In this document: in pieces, positions 7,689 through 14,480 of the stretch
How the letters are laid out: every line of letters begins with the position of its first letter
Position numbering within the stretch: position 1 is the stretch's first letter
From: JBPCOB01 sp051000715
Lineage (GTDB): Bacteria; Actinomycetota; Actinomycetes; JALYNC01
Direction: 5' to 3'
NCBI GenBank assembly: GCA_051000715.1
Contig: JBPCOB010000189.1
Span: 1-14,480, forward strand
Length of the DNA: 14,480 nucleotides
The notes under the pieces: generated by a model
Told to the model about the DNA's origin: nothing
What the model saw: the letters and a program-made list of their open reading frames with translations, nothing else
The model's database searches: none
Position numbers and translations under genes: made by a program

Positions 7689-10532
7689 TCAGCTGCCGAC
7701 GTGGACCGGCACCGGAGCCGGCTCGACCGACGCGTCCCCGACCTTTCGGGCCGACGTACGCCGGGCTCGTGCCCGCGGCGCCGGCGGCGGCTCGTCGAGC
7801 GGAACCGGCTCGGTCGGAACCGGCTCGGTCGGAACCAGAACCGGCTCCACGGGAATCGGCTCCATGGGAGCCGGCTGCGGCTCGGTCGGGCGTTCCATGG
7901 TGCCGGTTCCAGCGGGTGGCCGCGGTGCCTGCAGGGCCACCGCCAGCTCGACCGGTGACGGAACGGCAAGGTGGGCTTCCAACGGCATCCGCGGCGCGGT
8001 CGGCCGTCGGGTCGGCGCTGCAGGCTGGAACGGGTCCAGAGTCACCCGAATCCCCCGACCGGCACATTCCGGGCAAGGTTCGGAAAACACCTCGACCAGC
8101 CCCTGGCCCACCCGCTTGCGGGTCATCTGGACAAGCCCCAAGGAGGTGACCTCGGCTACCTGGTGCTTCGTCCGGTCGCGGCCCAGGCATTCCAGCAGCC
8201 GTCGCAGCACCAGGTCGCGGTTGCTCTCCAGCACCATGTCGATGAAGTCGATGACGATGATCCCGCCCAGATCGCGCAGCCGTAGCTGGCGGACGATCTC
8301 CTCCGCGGCCTCGAGATTGTTGCGGGTGACGGTCTCCTCGAGGTTGCCACCGGCGCCGGTGAACTTGCCGGTGTTGACGTCGATCACGACCATGGCCTCG
8401 GTCCGGTCGAACACCAACGACCCGCCGCTGGGCAGCCACACCTTGCGCTCGATGGCCTTTGCGAGCTGCTCGTCCACGCGGTACGCCGAAAAGACGTCGC
8501 CGTCCTCGGTCCAGCGCCGCAACCGTTCTCGCAGGTCCGGTGCCACGTGCTCGACGTACGCCTCGATCGTGTCCCACTCGTCCTCGCCTTGGACGACGAC
8601 CGAGGTGAAGTCCTCGTTGAAAACGTCACGGATCACGCGGACGACGAGGTCGGGCTCGGAGTAGAGAAGTGCCGGCGGGCTGGCCGAGGCAGCCCGCTTG
8701 GTGATGTTCTCCCACTGCGCGGCCAGCCGGGCCACGTCGCGGGTGAGCTCGGCCTCGTCGGCCCCTTCGGCGGCGGTTCGTACGATCACTCCGGCGCCCT
8801 CAGGCGTGACCCGCTTGAGCACCGATTTCAGCCGGGAACGCTCGGTGTCGGGCAGCTTGCGGCTGATGCCGGTCATCTTTCCCTCGGGCACGTAGACCAG
8901 GTACCGGCCAGGCAGGCTGATCTGGCTGGTGAGCCGGGCCCCCTTGGAGCCGATCGGGTCCTTCGTGACCTGGACCAGGACCGACTGACCGGACTTGAGC
9001 GCCTGCTCGATCCGCTGCGGCCGACCCTCCAGCGAGCTCGCGTCGTAGTTGACCTCGCCGGCGTACAGCACGGCGTTGCGGCCCTTGCCGATGTCGACGA
9101 ACGCCGCCTCCATCGACGGCAGCACGTTCTGCACCCGGCCCTGGTAGACGTTGCCGACGTACGACGTCGCGGCGGTCTTCGTCACGTAGTGCTCGACGAG
9201 TACGCCGTCCTCGAGCACGGCGACCTGGGTGCGGTCCCGGGACTCGCGCACGACCATGACCCGCTCGACGGCTTCGCGCCGGGCCAGGAACTCCGACTCG
9301 CTGATCACCGCGGGTCTGCGGCCGAAGTCGCGGCCATCCCGACGGCGCTGCCGGCGCGCCTCCAGTCGGGTTGAACCGCGGACGCCCTTCACCTCGTCGG
9401 CCTCTCGGGGCTCGCTGGTCCGCGGCGCCCGGACCCGCACGACGGTGTTCGGTGGGTCATCCGGAGCCGGTCCAGCAGTGTCCTCGCCGCCGGCGCCTCG
9501 CCGCCGGCGCCGCCGGCGGCGCCGGGTACCGCCCTCCTCTTCGGTGGCGCCCTCGCCGGTGTCCTCCGCCGGCTCGCCACCGGTCTGGGGGCTCCCAGCG
9601 TTGGCGGCGGCCGGCTCGCCGTCGGCGGCAACCGCTCCCCCGGCGTCCGCACTCTCGAGCGTGCCGCCATGACCTCGTCGGCCGCGGCGCCGACGCCGGC
9701 CGGGGCGGCCCTCCTCGCCCTCGGCGTCGTCAGGATCCTCGGCGGGCGCCACCCCGGCGGCGGGCTCCGCCACGGCGGCCGCCGCCTCGGTAACCGAATC
9801 CCCCTCAGGTCCGGTCGCGACCGGACCGGACCGGCGTCGCCGACGTGGCGCGGCTGGCTCGGCAGCCTCTACGACGGGTTCCTCCGGAGGCTGGAAAGCG
9901 ATGGAGGGCGGCTGGAACATCACTGCGGGCGGCGGCTGGAAGGTGACGACGGCTGGGGGAACCGGCGGGGGTGTCGGGGCAGCCGCCGGCTCGCCCTCGC
10001 GGTCCGGCAGAACTTCGGGCCCGGCGGCGTTCTTGGCGGCCGTCGTACGCCGACGACGCCGCGGCGGCTCGGCTGGCGTGTCGTCCCCCGGCGTGTCCGC
10101 TACTGGAACGGGGTCGGTCAGGGCCGCTGGCGCCGCTTCGGCTCGCGGTGACTCCGCGTGAGTGCCCCGTCTTGGTGGGCGCTCGGTTCGTGCGCGGTCG
10201 CCGGGAGCGGTCGCGAGGCCGGCTACCGCAACCGGCGCCGGCGCTTCAACCGCCGCCTCCTCGATCGCCGCCTTGGCGGTCCGGCGGCCACCGCGGGCGC
10301 GCGGTGGCTGCGCGGTCCGCGCCGCCGGCTCGGCCGGACCGGTCGGGGCCAGCGGACCCCCCGGAACCGGGTCCGGCGTTTCCGCCACCGGCTCGGGTGG
10401 ACCGGCCGGGCGTGACGCGGCCCGGCGCCGGCGGGGTTGGGCCGCGGCGGGAGCCGACGAGCCGTCTACCGGCGACGCGGTCGGTGCTGCGGTCGCGGGG
10501 CTGTCCCCGCCGGTGGGCTCGGTATCGAGCAT
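7689..10532 (-). CDS. rne: Ribonuclease E/G with long disordered ends
   Basis: Endoribonuclease for mRNA turnover and rRNA/tRNA maturation. At 947 residues it resembles the long actinobacterial RNase E, with the catalytic core flanked by disordered regions. Residues 1-~405 are rich in Pro, Ala, Glu and Arg, with arginine blocks at about 34-37, 158-162, 230-234, 279-286 and nine in a row at 337-345, plus three FQPP repeats at about 198-216. The core follows: S1 domain with GNVYQGRVQNVLPSMEAAFVD at about 460-480; catalytic site VVIDVNTGKFTG with D718, and IVIDFIDM with D762 (the equivalents of the two Mg-binding aspartates of RNase E); and the Zn-link CPECAGRG at about 820-827. The C-terminal ~110 residues are a Pro/Glu/Val tail with EPVPT repeats. 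The start ATG 10532 has GGAG 9 nt upstream. The leader to DUF2344 is 112 bp and holds small hairpins at 10559-10571 and 10622-10635. Both catalytic aspartates and the Zn-link are present. Confidence 0.95.
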   Translation of the reverse strand: MLDTEPTGGDSPATAAPTASPVDGSSAPAAAQPRRRRAASRPAGPPEPVAETPDPVPGGPLAPTGPAEPAARTAQPPRARGGRRTAKAAIEEAAVEAPAPVAVAGLATAPGDRARTERPPRRGTHAESPRAEAAPAALTDPVPVADTPGDDTPAEPPRRRRRTTAAKNAAGPEVLPDREGEPAAAPTPPPVPPAVVTFQPPPAVMFQPPSIAFQPPEEPVVEAAEPAAPRRRRRSGPVATGPEGDSVTEAAAAVAEPAAGVAPAEDPDDAEGEEGRPGRRRRRGRRGHGGTLESADAGGAVAADGEPAAANAGSPQTGGEPAEDTGEGATEEEGGTRRRRRRRRRGAGGEDTAGPAPDDPPNTVVRVRAPRTSEPREADEVKGVRGSTRLEARRQRRRDGRDFGRRPAVISESEFLARREAVERVMVVRESRDRTQVAVLEDGVLVEHYVTKTAATSYVGNVYQGRVQNVLPSMEAAFVDIGKGRNAVLYAGEVNYDASSLEGRPQRIEQALKSGQSVLVQVTKDPIGSKGARLTSQISLPGRYLVYVPEGKMTGISRKLPDTERSRLKSVLKRVTPEGAGVIVRTAAEGADEAELTRDVARLAAQWENITKRAASASPPALLYSEPDLVVRVIRDVFNEDFTSVVVQGEDEWDTIEAYVEHVAPDLRERLRRWTEDGDVFSAYRVDEQLAKAIERKVWLPSGGSLVFDRTEAMVVIDVNTGKFTGAGGNLEETVTRNNLEAAEEIVRQLRLRDLGGIIVIDFIDMVLESNRDLVLRRLLECLGRDRTKHQVAEVTSLGLVQMTRKRVGQGLVEVFSEPCPECAGRGIRVTLDPFQPAAPTRRPTAPRMPLEAHLAVPSPVELAVALQAPRPPAGTGTMERPTEPQPAPMEPIPVEPVLVPTEPVPTEPVPLDEPPPAPRARARRTSARKVGDASVEPAPVPVHVGS
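7801..7836. repeat. 15-bp tandem repeat inside rne
   Basis: The plus strand has two exact copies of GGAACCGGCTCGGTC followed by GGAACC, about 2.4 units. Read on the minus strand it encodes PTEPVPTEPVP in the C-terminal tail of RNase E/G. Degenerate copies continue to about 7892. Each unit is five codons, so copy-number change would keep the frame. Confidence 0.8.
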
Positions 10533-10644
10533 CCGGGCGATCTCCGTTCACGCTCCCGGGCGCCAAGCGCCGCGCGGGAGCTGTCGTTTGGTCGTCGGCC
10601 GCCGCTTCGTATCGAGCGGCACCGACGGAAGTCGGCGGGCGCGC

Positions 10645-11460
10645 CTACCGCGGGAGCGGGGCGCCGGCGACATCGGCGAGCCGGCCGGCACCGCGGTCGG
10701 GCGCCAGCGGATCGGCGATCCGGGCCGGGAGGTCGTCACTGACGTCGAGCAGGCCCTGGGCCAGCCGGGTCACCGAGGGTGGCACCGGCGGCACGAGGTC
10801 GGCCACCAGACGCAGTCCGGCCAGGATGTCGTCGGGTCGTACAGCCGGTGTTACATGCCGCACGACCAACCGCAGTATCGCACACAGCGGCTCGCCAGCC
10901 GGTTTCCCGGGTCGTGTCTCCCTTCCCCCGGTCACCTCGGCGAGTACCACGGGTGCCCGGGCGTCGAGTGTGCGAGCGCCGTCCTTGAGGACCCGAACCA
11001 CCGGCACCTCAGCCTGGTCGAGGAACGCGGCCACCGCCGCCGCCGCCCGTTCCACCGGTACGCCGGCCAGCTCGATGCGCCAGTCAGAAGCGTTCACCCG
11101 CTCGGCCAGTGAGCCGCTCCCGGCCTCCACCGCCTCCATGACGTCCAGGCCGGCGGGCAGCGCGTCATCCAGCGCGGCGCGCAGCCCAGCCGGCTCCACC
11201 GGTTCGGTGAGGGCGATCTCCAGGTACTCGGCCTCGCTGGCCGTTCCGGTCGGCGCCGCACCGACGTAGGAGATCTTCGGGTGCGGCGAGAAACCGGCGG
11301 AGTACGCCATCGGTACGCCGGCCCGACGCAGTGCCCGCTCGAACGCCCGCTGGAAGTCCCGGTGGCTGCTGAACCGCAGCCGGCCGCGCTTCGCGTAGCG
11401 GATGCGCATCCGCGCCACGGCCGGCGGCGGTGGCGGGCCCTCCGGCGTACGTGCCGGCAT
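10645..11460 (-). CDS. DUF2344 / TIGR03936 radical SAM-associated protein
   Basis: Partner protein of the TIGR03960-type radical SAM enzyme; its biochemical role is unknown. The 271 residues begin with a proline-rich leader, then the family core RMRIRYAKRGRLRFSSHRDF (about 17-36), RALRRAGVPMAYSAGFSPHP (about 42-61), KISYVGAAPTG and EAEYLEIALTEPVEP. The start ATG 11460-11458 directly abuts the GNAT stop (TAGATG), with GAGG 4 nt upstream. ATG at codon 18 (MRIRYAKRG) is an alternative that begins exactly at the domain but has no clear ribosome site. In many bacteria this domain is fused to or directly follows the radical SAM protein; here a GNAT gene separates them. Family membership is secure. 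Confidence 0.9.
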   Translation of the reverse strand: MPARTPEGPPPPPAVARMRIRYAKRGRLRFSSHRDFQRAFERALRRAGVPMAYSAGFSPHPKISYVGAAPTGTASEAEYLEIALTEPVEPAGLRAALDDALPAGLDVMEAVEAGSGSLAERVNASDWRIELAGVPVERAAAAVAAFLDQAEVPVVRVLKDGARTLDARAPVVLAEVTGGRETRPGKPAGEPLCAILRLVVRHVTPAVRPDDILAGLRLVADLVPPVPPSVTRLAQGLLDVSDDLPARIADPLAPDRGAGRLADVAGAPLPR

Positions 11461-11922
11461 CTAGCCTCGCACCGGGCGCAGCTCGAGCACCCGCACCGTC
11501 TCGGTGAAACCGCCGCGTCGGTAGAAGTCGTACGAACGTTCGCTCGGGTGGACGCTCAGGTAGTCCAGTCCCAGCCTCGCGGCCTCCGCGCGCAGGACGG
11601 CGAGCAATGCCGTGCCGACCCCAAGGCCCCGGTGGTCCGGCAGGACGTAGGCGTTCTGCACCTGTCCGGCCCGCCGGTCCCAGACGCCCGGGCCGGGGAT
11701 GCGGTCGATGATCGCCAGCCACATGGTCCCGACCGCACTGCCGTCCAGCTCGGCGAAGGCGCGGTGACTGTGCTCGTGCTCCTCCCACCACCGCGCGAAG
11801 CGGGAGCAGAAGTCTTCCCACGTCAGCCCCTGCTCGCCTCGCTCGTCGACCCGCCACCGCCAGCGCAGCCCGGCCAGCTCGACGGCGTCGCAGCGGCCCG
11901 CCCGACGTACCGCCGGCGTCAT
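11461..11922 (-). CDS. GNAT family N-acetyltransferase
   Basis: Predicted acetyl-CoA-dependent acyltransferase of unknown substrate, 153 residues, a single GNAT domain. The start ATG 11922-11920 overlaps the stop of the radical SAM gene as ATGA; the frame stays open to 12075 but only inside that gene. Features: WRWRVDERGEQGLTWEDF near the N-terminus (receptor-like helix region), FAELDGSAVGTMWLAIID at about 56-73 (central strands), NAYVLPDHRGLGVGTALL at about 90-107 with the acetyl-CoA pyrophosphate loop HRGLGVG, and SYDFYRRGGF at about 130-139. It ends immediately before DUF2344, so it is co-transcribed and coupled on both sides. It could act on a ribosomal protein, on a product of the radical SAM pair, or on something unrelated. 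Confidence 0.9.
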   Translation of the reverse strand: MTPAVRRAGRCDAVELAGLRWRWRVDERGEQGLTWEDFCSRFARWWEEHEHSHRAFAELDGSAVGTMWLAIIDRIPGPGVWDRRAGQVQNAYVLPDHRGLGVGTALLAVLRAEAARLGLDYLSVHPSERSYDFYRRGGFTETVRVLELRPVRG

Positions 11923-13814
11923 CTCGGTGTGATCGGCAGCAGCCGGCGGCCGGTGGGGCCGATCTGGATCTCGGTGCCCATGCCGGGGCACACTCCGCAG
12001 TCGTAGCAAGGGGTCCAGCGGCAGTCCTCGACCTCCGAGCCGGCGAGCGCGTCCTGCCAGTCCTCCCAGAGCCACTCCTTGTCCAGGCCGGCGTCGAGGT
12101 GGTCCCAGGGGAGCACCTCGGTGTGGTCGCGCTCCCGGGTGGTGTACCAGTCGACGTCGACCCCGACATCGGCGGCCGCCTTCATCCAGCGCTCGAAGGA
12201 GAAGTGCTCACTCCAGCCGTCAAAGCGGCCGCCGTCCTCCCACACCCGGCGTACGACGGCACCGACCCGGCGGTCGCCGCGGGAGAGCAGGCCCTCGACG
12301 ATCCCCGGCTTGCCGTCGTGGTAGCGGTAGCCGATCGATCGGTCCCGGCCGATCGCGTCGCGGAGCAGCCGCAGCCGGCGGTCGGTGGTCTCGGCGTCGA
12401 GCTGGGCCGCCCACTGGAACGGCGTGTGCGGCTTGGGCACGAACCCGCCGATGGACACGGTGGCACGAATGTCGCTACGGCCGCTGGCCTTGCGCCCCGC
12501 GGAGACGACCGCTTTGGCCAGTCGGGCGATCTGCAGGACGTCCTCGTCGGTCTCCGTGGGCAGGCCGCACATGAAGTAGAGCTTGACCTGCCGCCACCCC
12601 GCGGCGTACGCCGTCGTGACGGTGCGGATGAGGTCGTCCTCGCTGACCGTCTTGTTGATCACCTTGCGGATGCGCTCCGAGCCGCCCTCCGGGGCGAAGG
12701 TGAGCCCGGACCGGCGGCCGTTGCGGGACAGCTCGTTGGCCAGCGTCACGTTGAACGCGTCGACCCGGGTGCTCGGCAGGCTCAGGCTGGTCGCGGTGCC
12801 GTCGTACCGGTCGGCCAGCCCGGCGGCGATCTGGCCGATCTCGGAGTGGTCGGCGCTGGATAGGCTCAGCAGGCCGACCTCCTCGTAGCCGGTCGCGGCC
12901 AGGCCCGCCTCCACCATCGCGCCGATGCCGGTGATGCTTCGCTCTCGCACCGGTCGAGTGATCATGCCGGCCTGGCAGAACCGGCAGCCGCGGGTGCACC
13001 CACGGAAGATTTCCACGCTCATCCGCTCGTGCACGGTCTCGGCCAGTGGGACCAGCGGCGCCTTGGGGTACGGCCACTCGTCGAGGTCCATCACCGTGGA
13101 CTTGGCCACCCGGGCCGGTACGCCGGGACGGTCGGGCACGACCCGCGAGATCCGGCCGTCCGGCAGGTAGTCGACGTCGTAGAAGCGCGGCACGTAGACG
13201 CTCCCGGTGCGGGCCAGGCGCAGCAGCAGCTCCTCACGACCACCGGGTCGGCTCTCGGCCTTCCACCGGCGGACGATCTCGGTGATCATCAGGACGGCCT
13301 GCTCGCCGTCCCCCGGCACCGCCGCGTCGAGGAAGTCGGCGATCGGCTCGGGGTTGAACGCGGCGTGGCCGCCGGCGATCACCAGCGGCTCATCGGTGCG
13401 GTCCTTCGCGCGCAGCGGGATGCCGGCGAGGTCGAGGGCCTCGATCATGTTCGTGTAGCCGAGTTCGGTGGCGAAACTGATGCCAAGGACATCGAAGTCG
13501 ATCACCGGACGATGGCCGTCGACGGTGAACTGAGGGACCCCGTTCTCGCGCATCAAGCCCGCGAGATCCGGCCACACGGCGTAGGTGCGTTCGGCCAGGG
13601 CGTCCGCGCGCTCGTTCAGCACCTCGTACAAAATCATGACGCCTTGGTTGGGCAGCCCGACCTCGTAGGCGTCGGGGTACATCAGCGCCCAGCGCACCTC
13701 GACGGAGTCCCAATCCGTGACCTGGGCGTTGAGTTCACCGCCGACGTACTGGATCGGCTTGCTGATCCGAGGCAGGAGGGATTCGAGCTGCGGGAAGACT
13801 GAGGTCACAGGCAT
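11919..13814 (-). CDS. TIGR03960-type radical SAM protein (B12-binding-like N-terminus)
   Basis: Uncharacterised radical SAM enzyme of 631 residues. The N-terminal ~200 residues resemble the cobalamin-binding-like domain of the family (MYPDAYEVGLPNQGVMILYE at 45-64, VIDFDVLGISFATELGYTNM at about 104-123, VIAGGHAAFNPEPIADF at about 145-161). The 4Fe-4S/SAM motif is RGCTRGCRFC with C273, C277 and C280. LTFAPEGGSERIRKVINK (about 371-388) and VKLYFMCGLPTETDED (about 410-425) are family hallmarks. A C-terminal CYDCGVC (C603, C606, C609) may hold another cluster or a metal. I take ATG 13814-13812 (MPVTSVFPQ) because family similarity starts there; its Shine-Dalgarno is poor. The frame continues upstream to 14036, but only through the palindromic repeats, so I reject that extension. 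First gene of the run radical SAM-GNAT-DUF2344-RNase E/G. The substrate is unknown. Confidence 0.9.
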   Translation of the reverse strand: MPVTSVFPQLESLLPRISKPIQYVGGELNAQVTDWDSVEVRWALMYPDAYEVGLPNQGVMILYEVLNERADALAERTYAVWPDLAGLMRENGVPQFTVDGHRPVIDFDVLGISFATELGYTNMIEALDLAGIPLRAKDRTDEPLVIAGGHAAFNPEPIADFLDAAVPGDGEQAVLMITEIVRRWKAESRPGGREELLLRLARTGSVYVPRFYDVDYLPDGRISRVVPDRPGVPARVAKSTVMDLDEWPYPKAPLVPLAETVHERMSVEIFRGCTRGCRFCQAGMITRPVRERSITGIGAMVEAGLAATGYEEVGLLSLSSADHSEIGQIAAGLADRYDGTATSLSLPSTRVDAFNVTLANELSRNGRRSGLTFAPEGGSERIRKVINKTVSEDDLIRTVTTAYAAGWRQVKLYFMCGLPTETDEDVLQIARLAKAVVSAGRKASGRSDIRATVSIGGFVPKPHTPFQWAAQLDAETTDRRLRLLRDAIGRDRSIGYRYHDGKPGIVEGLLSRGDRRVGAVVRRVWEDGGRFDGWSEHFSFERWMKAAADVGVDVDWYTTRERDHTEVLPWDHLDAGLDKEWLWEDWQDALAGSEVEDCRWTPCYDCGVCPGMGTEIQIGPTGRRLLPITPR

Positions 13815-13892
13815 GGCGGCACCCAGGGTACGGGGCCTACACAGCTCACCTTCGAGACTGCAGCCGCTGCTGGTCGCCCTACCCGACCCCCT

Positions 13893-13949
13893 GATGTCGT
13901 AGGCCAGCCCAGAACACGCCCGGCGGGTCGACTGCGTCGCTACGACATC
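13893..13949. repeat. 57-bp palindromic element, copy 1
   Basis: Bounded by the perfect inverted repeat GATGTCGTAG (13893-13902) and CTACGACATC (13940-13949). The interior is 86% identical to copy 2 (8 mismatches in 57). The inner arms flank a 3-nt centre (ACACGC-ccg-GCGGGT), with one unpaired position compared with copy 2. CCCGAC lies just upstream, as at copy 2. No transposase, and no target duplication that I can see. Confidence 0.85.
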
Positions 13950-13966
13950 TGTCCCGACCCTGCGCT

Positions 13967-14023
13967 GATGTCGTAGCTCAGCCGAGAACGCGCGCGGCGC
14001 GTCGCCTGCGACGCTACGACATC
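13967..14023. repeat. 57-bp palindromic element, copy 2
   Basis: Direct repeat of copy 1 at a 74-bp period. The outer arms pair over 11 bp (GATGTCGTAGC with GCTACGACATC, 13967-13977 and 14013-14023) and a perfect inner stem ACGCGC-gcg-GCGCGT sits exactly in the centre (13988-14002). The layout is symmetric: 11 + 10 + 6 + 3 + 6 + 10 + 11 nt. No T run follows on either strand, so it is not an ordinary intrinsic terminator. Confidence 0.85.
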
Positions 14024-14107
14024 GTCGTTCATCCACAACGCCAGGGCAGCTTCCACATTAGTGAGCAGAGACCGTCTCCGAGCGGCGGCTCCGCCCAGGC
14101 TCCTGGC

Positions 14108-14480
14108 ATGGAGTTGCGTGAGCAGGCTGGAAGTGACCATGGGGTCATCACGCGGGCCGAGATGCTGACGGCTGGCATCAGCCGATCCGAGATCGACTGG
14201 GCGCTGCGCCGCGGATCACTCGTCCGCGATCAGCGTGGCCTCTACGCCGTGGCGGATGTTCCTGCGACAGAACTTCGTCGCGCGCGGGCGGCCGTCCAAT
14301 CCGTCGGACCAGCTGCTCAGGCCGTCGCCAGCCATGACACCGCGGCTCGACTTCACGGAATCGACGCGGTGCGCCAAGAACCATTCGAGCACGTCACCAT
14401 TCCGAGATCCACGCGTCGCCCCCAACGCCCGCCTTTGTGGCTTCACGCCCATGATCTCAGCGACGACGACGTCACGGTTG
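14108..14480 (+). CDS. AbiEi antitoxin-like / DUF559-type protein, N-terminal part
   Basis: Open from ATG 14108-14110 to the window edge: 124 codons, no stop. The N-terminus, MELREQAGSDHGVITRAEML then GISRSEIDWALRRGSLVRDQ and RGLYAV (to about 48), is the winged-helix domain seen in AbiEi-family antitoxin proteins and in many actinobacterial proteins that carry a C-terminal DUF559 (Vsr-like nuclease fold) domain. ASHDTAARLHGI at about 74-85 and EHVTIPRSTRRPQRP at about 94-108 are also typical. The C-terminal half is outside the window, so antitoxin and nuclease-like versions cannot be told apart. Codons are less GC-biased than in the neighbours (GTT, CCT, ACA, GAA, CTT, GGA, CAA, ATT, AGA), which hints at horizontal transfer. 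No strong ribosome site precedes the ATG. Confidence 0.75.
   Translation, partial: MELREQAGSDHGVITRAEMLTAGISRSEIDWALRRGSLVRDQRGLYAVADVPATELRRARAAVQSVGPAAQAVASHDTAARLHGIDAVRQEPFEHVTIPRSTRRPQRPPLWLHAHDLSDDDVTV

Larger units (their letters stand above)
13815..14107. other. Divergent intergenic region with twin palindromic elements
   Basis: The 293-bp spacer lies between the radical SAM gene (minus) and the AbiEi-like gene (plus). It contains two 57-bp palindromic elements, listed separately. The rest (13815-13892 and 14024-14107) shows no tRNA, no convincing promoter pair and no extra gene. TACCCT at 13830-13825 (minus) is -10-like but lacks a -35. Open frames on the minus strand across this region run through the repeats and show no coding signature. 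Confidence 0.7.

Noticed and set aside
9485..9530. Strong GC-rich hairpin (GCCGGCG-type repeats)
   Set aside because: It lies in the arginine-block coding region of RNase E/G and is explained by runs of CGC/CGG codons.
10559..10635. Small hairpins (10559-10571, 10622-10635) as a terminator between DUF2344 and RNase E/G
   Set aside because: The stems are only 5 bp and no T run follows; they may be part of the RNase E/G leader but I cannot support a function.
8547..11269. Plus-strand frames opposite RNase E/G and DUF2344
   Set aside because: The minus strand carries unmistakable RNase E/G and DUF2344 motifs; the plus frames are compositional artefacts.
13825..13830. TACCCT as a -10 for the radical SAM gene
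   Set aside because: No acceptable -35 at 16-18 nt, and transcription would start about 4 nt before the ATG.
13815..14036. N-terminal extension of the radical SAM protein through the palindromes (frame open to ATG 14036)
   Set aside because: Family similarity starts at MPVTSVFPQ (13814), and the extra 74 residues are mostly repeat sequence.
13940..14140. Minus-strand 66-codon frame; both 57-bp copies can be read as DVVA.Q.TRRA.S.L.YDI
   Set aside because: The two copies are in different frames (74-bp period). Differences between them fall mainly at first codon positions, not third, so the pattern is DNA- or RNA-level, not protein.

Overview
This is a very GC-rich window whose gene content and order point to an actinobacterium. 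RNase E/G, rplU, rpmA and obg are consecutive and in one direction, with a radical SAM protein of the TIGR03960 type and its DUF2344 partner upstream. I cannot name the genus from sequence alone. Nearly all of the window codes; only two gaps exceed 150 bp.

Left part (1-4482, minus strand). An operon reads leftward: malate synthase A (aceB), glycolate oxidase FAD subunit GlcD, the second FAD-domain subunit GlcE, then the first 49 codons of a gene that runs off the window and sits where the Fe-S subunit GlcF would be expected. aceB/glcD and glcD/glcE overlap as TGATG, and the last gene starts directly after the glcE stop behind a good Shine-Dalgarno. Glycolate would be oxidised to glyoxylate and condensed with acetyl-CoA to malate. 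Diverging from aceB is a beta-hydroxyacid dehydrogenase (4656-5495, plus strand) that could reduce tartronate semialdehyde to glycerate; if so, both known exits from glyoxylate lie side by side.

Middle (5489-13814, minus strand). This is the translation and RNA block. Leftward from 13814 come the TIGR03960-type radical SAM protein, a small GNAT acetyltransferase, the DUF2344 (TIGR03936-type) protein, a very large RNase E/G with long disordered ends, then L21, L27 and Obg. The first three are packed stop-to-start. A clear housekeeping promoter (TTGACC, 18 bp, TACCCT) lies between RNase E/G and rplU, with a 13-bp palindrome in its spacer and a hairpin in the leader. obg and the dehydrogenase converge and overlap by 7 bp, so there is no room for an ordinary terminator between them.

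Right edge (13815-14480). The gap upstream of the radical SAM gene holds two direct copies, 74 bp apart, of a 57-bp symmetric palindromic element bounded by the inverted repeat GATGTCGTAG / CTACGACATC. It is followed on the plus strand by the start of an AbiEi-antitoxin-like gene with visibly less GC-biased codons. This looks like the boundary between the conserved block and accessory DNA, and it is the least explained part of the window. No tRNA, rRNA, CRISPR array, transposase or prophage gene was seen.
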